This document shows positions 6,180 to 7,150 of a stretch of 7,150 nucleotides of DNA, in pieces. The translations under genes were made by a program, and so were the position numbers. The DNA is from Chloroflexota bacterium (GTDB taxonomy: Bacteria > Chloroflexota > UBA6077 > CF-72). Under the pieces are notes generated by a model. It ran no database searches and was not told the DNA's origin. It saw nothing but the letters and a program-made list of their open reading frames with translations. Location: assembly GCA_019242065.1 (NCBI GenBank), contig JAFAWJ010001026.1:1-7150 (forward strand). Direction: 5' to 3'. How positions within the stretch are numbered: position 1 is the stretch's first letter; the number at the start of each line of letters is the position of its first letter.

Positions 6180-6347
6180 AGCGGTTAGCTGTTAGCCATT
6201 GGCCATCAGCTGTCCCGGTGTTCATGTGTCTCGGACCGATCACGTCTCCACCTATGTGTGAAATCATCGACAGAAGCAGAGCTGTCAATCCCGCAACCTC
6301 AAGCCTCTCCCGTCGGCCGCGGCGGTAACCTGCATCTCTGAGCCACC
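6180..6347. other. Intergenic region between the amidase and the FAD-subunit gene
   Basis: About 168 bp with no supportable gene. It holds the heptamer repeat/hairpin near its left end, and otherwise a less GC-biased stretch (about 6214-6300) that must contain the promoter of the downstream gene unless transcription reads through. I found no clear -35/-10 pair and no Shine-Dalgarno sequence before the GTG at 6348; an in-frame TGA at 6339-6341 rules out an earlier start for that gene. Confidence 0.6.
6185..6212 (+). repeat. Four degenerate heptamers forming an imperfect hairpin after the amidase stop
   Basis: Four contiguous 7-mers can be read: TTAGCTG, TTAGCCA, TTGGCCA and TCAGCTG. The same bases form an imperfect inverted repeat, with 6187-6197 pairing with 6201-6211 around a three-base loop (9 of 11 positions pair). 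It starts six bases after the amidase stop codon, where a terminator would be expected. There is no downstream T-tract, so intrinsic termination is doubtful; an mRNA 3'-end stabiliser or a dispersed intergenic repeat are alternatives. Confidence 0.45.
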
Positions 6348-7150
6348 GTGAACTCCTTCGACTATCACGCTCCCACCTCCTTACAGGAGACCTTTGATCT
6401 CCTCAACACCTACGGCGAGGACGCCCACCTGATGGCCGGCGGCACCGCCCTGGTGCTGCTGCTCCAGCAGGGCCTCGTGCAGCCCGGCCACGTCGTCGGC
6501 CTGCAGAAAGTCGCCGACCTGAACGGCATTCGTCGTCTGGATGACGGAGGTCTCCAGATTCGGGCGATGGCCACCCACCGCCAGGCCGAAAAATCGGCCG
6601 AGGTGCGCGCCTTCTGCCCGGCGCTGGTCGAAAACTTCGCCCACGTCGCGACCATTCGCATTCGCAACCAGGGCACGGTTGGCGGCAACCTGGCGCACGC
6701 CGATCCCGCGCAGGACCCACCGCCGATGCTGATCGCGCTGAACGGTCAGGCGGTGATCGGCAGCGCATCCGGCGAGCGCCGCCTGCCGCTCGACGAGTTC
6801 TTCGTCGATTACTTCGAAACCGCGCTCCAGCCAGGTGAAGTGCTGGTCGCCATCGACCTGCCGCCGCTCGCCGCGGGCACCAGGGTGACCTACAAGAAGT
6901 TCCTGCCCCGCACCCAGGACGACTACGCCACGGTGTCGGTCGCCGCCGCACTGCGCGTAAATGCCGACAAGACCTGTCAGGACGTTCGCGTCGCGCTCGG
7001 CGCCGCGGCCACCACGCCGATCCACGCGCGCAACGTGGAGAACGCGCTGCGCGGTCAGCGCCTGGATGCCCGCACGATCACCGACGCCGCGGCGCTCGTG
7101 CGCGACGAAGTCGACCCGCTCGACGACCTGCGCGGATCGGCCGGCTACAA
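6348..7150 (+). CDS. FAD-binding subunit of a xanthine dehydrogenase/CO dehydrogenase-type molybdenum hydroxylase (3' end outside window)
   Basis: The medium (CoxM/XdhB/CutM-like) subunit, which carries FAD and passes electrons from the iron-sulfur subunit to an acceptor. The frame runs from GTG at 6348 to the edge, 267 complete codons; family members are usually about 280-300 residues, so only the end is missing. Both FAD-pyrophosphate motifs are visible: MAGGTALVLLLQQG at 29-42 and TIRIRNQGTVGGNLAHADP at 102-120, the latter followed by the usual AQDPPPML. The signature YKKFLPR with DDYATVSVAAAL (182-202) marks the junction to the C-terminal CO-dehydrogenase-flavoprotein domain. The protein is expected to be cytoplasmic, in a complex with a [2Fe-2S] subunit and a molybdopterin subunit whose genes normally adjoin; they are not in the window and probably lie to the right. 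The substrate (purine, CO, aldehyde, aromatic) cannot be told from this subunit. The AGGT variant rather than AGGH/AGGQ in the first motif makes a true CO dehydrogenase less certain. Confidence 0.93.
   Translation, partial: MNSFDYHAPTSLQETFDLLNTYGEDAHLMAGGTALVLLLQQGLVQPGHVVGLQKVADLNGIRRLDDGGLQIRAMATHRQAEKSAEVRAFCPALVENFAHVATIRIRNQGTVGGNLAHADPAQDPPPMLIALNGQAVIGSASGERRLPLDEFFVDYFETALQPGEVLVAIDLPPLAAGTRVTYKKFLPRTQDDYATVSVAAALRVNADKTCQDVRVALGAAATTPIHARNVENALRGQRLDARTITDAAALVRDEVDPLDDLRGSAGY

Noticed and set aside
6269..6286. GACAG ... CTGTC inverted repeat in the intergenic region
   Set aside because: Only a 5-bp stem with an 8-base loop, easily expected by chance.
6381..7025. Minus-strand frame of 214 codons opposite the FAD subunit
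   Set aside because: The plus strand encodes both FAD motifs and a continuous family match; the antisense frame has no recognisable motif.

Overview
This is a GC-rich window (G or C at most third codon positions) from a bacterium with densely packed genes. GTG start codons are common and none of the gene starts has a convincing Shine-Dalgarno sequence. A lipobox-bearing murein amidase and a membrane-anchored HtrA protease indicate a peptidoglycan-containing, secreting cell. Gene style and protein character fit Chloroflexota or a neighbouring GC-rich Terrabacteria lineage, but this is a guess; no marker gene is present.

Layout. (1) Positions 1-559, plus: the C-terminal third of a processive family-2 glycosyltransferase with membrane helices. 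(2) Positions 484-2503, minus: a probable two-gene operon in which a cytoplasmic-looking beta-propeller protein is followed after a few bases by a GH1 beta-glycosidase; the GH1 3' end runs 76 bp into the convergent glycosyltransferase. (3) Positions 2554-3768, plus: a 12-helix MFS transporter divergent from the propeller gene. (4) Positions 3800-4984, minus: a membrane-anchored trypsin-like protease of the HtrA/DegP type whose PDZ domain is interrupted by a collagen-like Gly-X-Y run. (5) Positions 5037-6179, plus: a lipoprotein N-acetylmuramoyl-L-alanine amidase on a long repetitive Ser/Thr/Ala-rich tether, divergent from the protease gene. (6) Positions 6180-6347: non-coding, with a short heptamer repeat/imperfect hairpin. 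(7) Positions 6348 to the edge, plus: the FAD-binding subunit of a xanthine dehydrogenase/CO dehydrogenase-like molybdenum hydroxylase, lacking only its last residues.

The genes appear to form separate small modules rather than one pathway. The left half concerns carbohydrate (polymer synthesis at the membrane, glycoside hydrolysis). The middle-right pair concerns the cell envelope (protein quality control and wall hydrolysis). The right edge begins what is normally a multi-subunit molybdenum enzyme operon. No phage, transposon, CRISPR or defence genes are visible. The most unusual items are the collagen-like insertion in the PDZ domain, the 76-bp convergent overlap containing a simple trinucleotide run, and the beta-propeller/glycosidase pairing.
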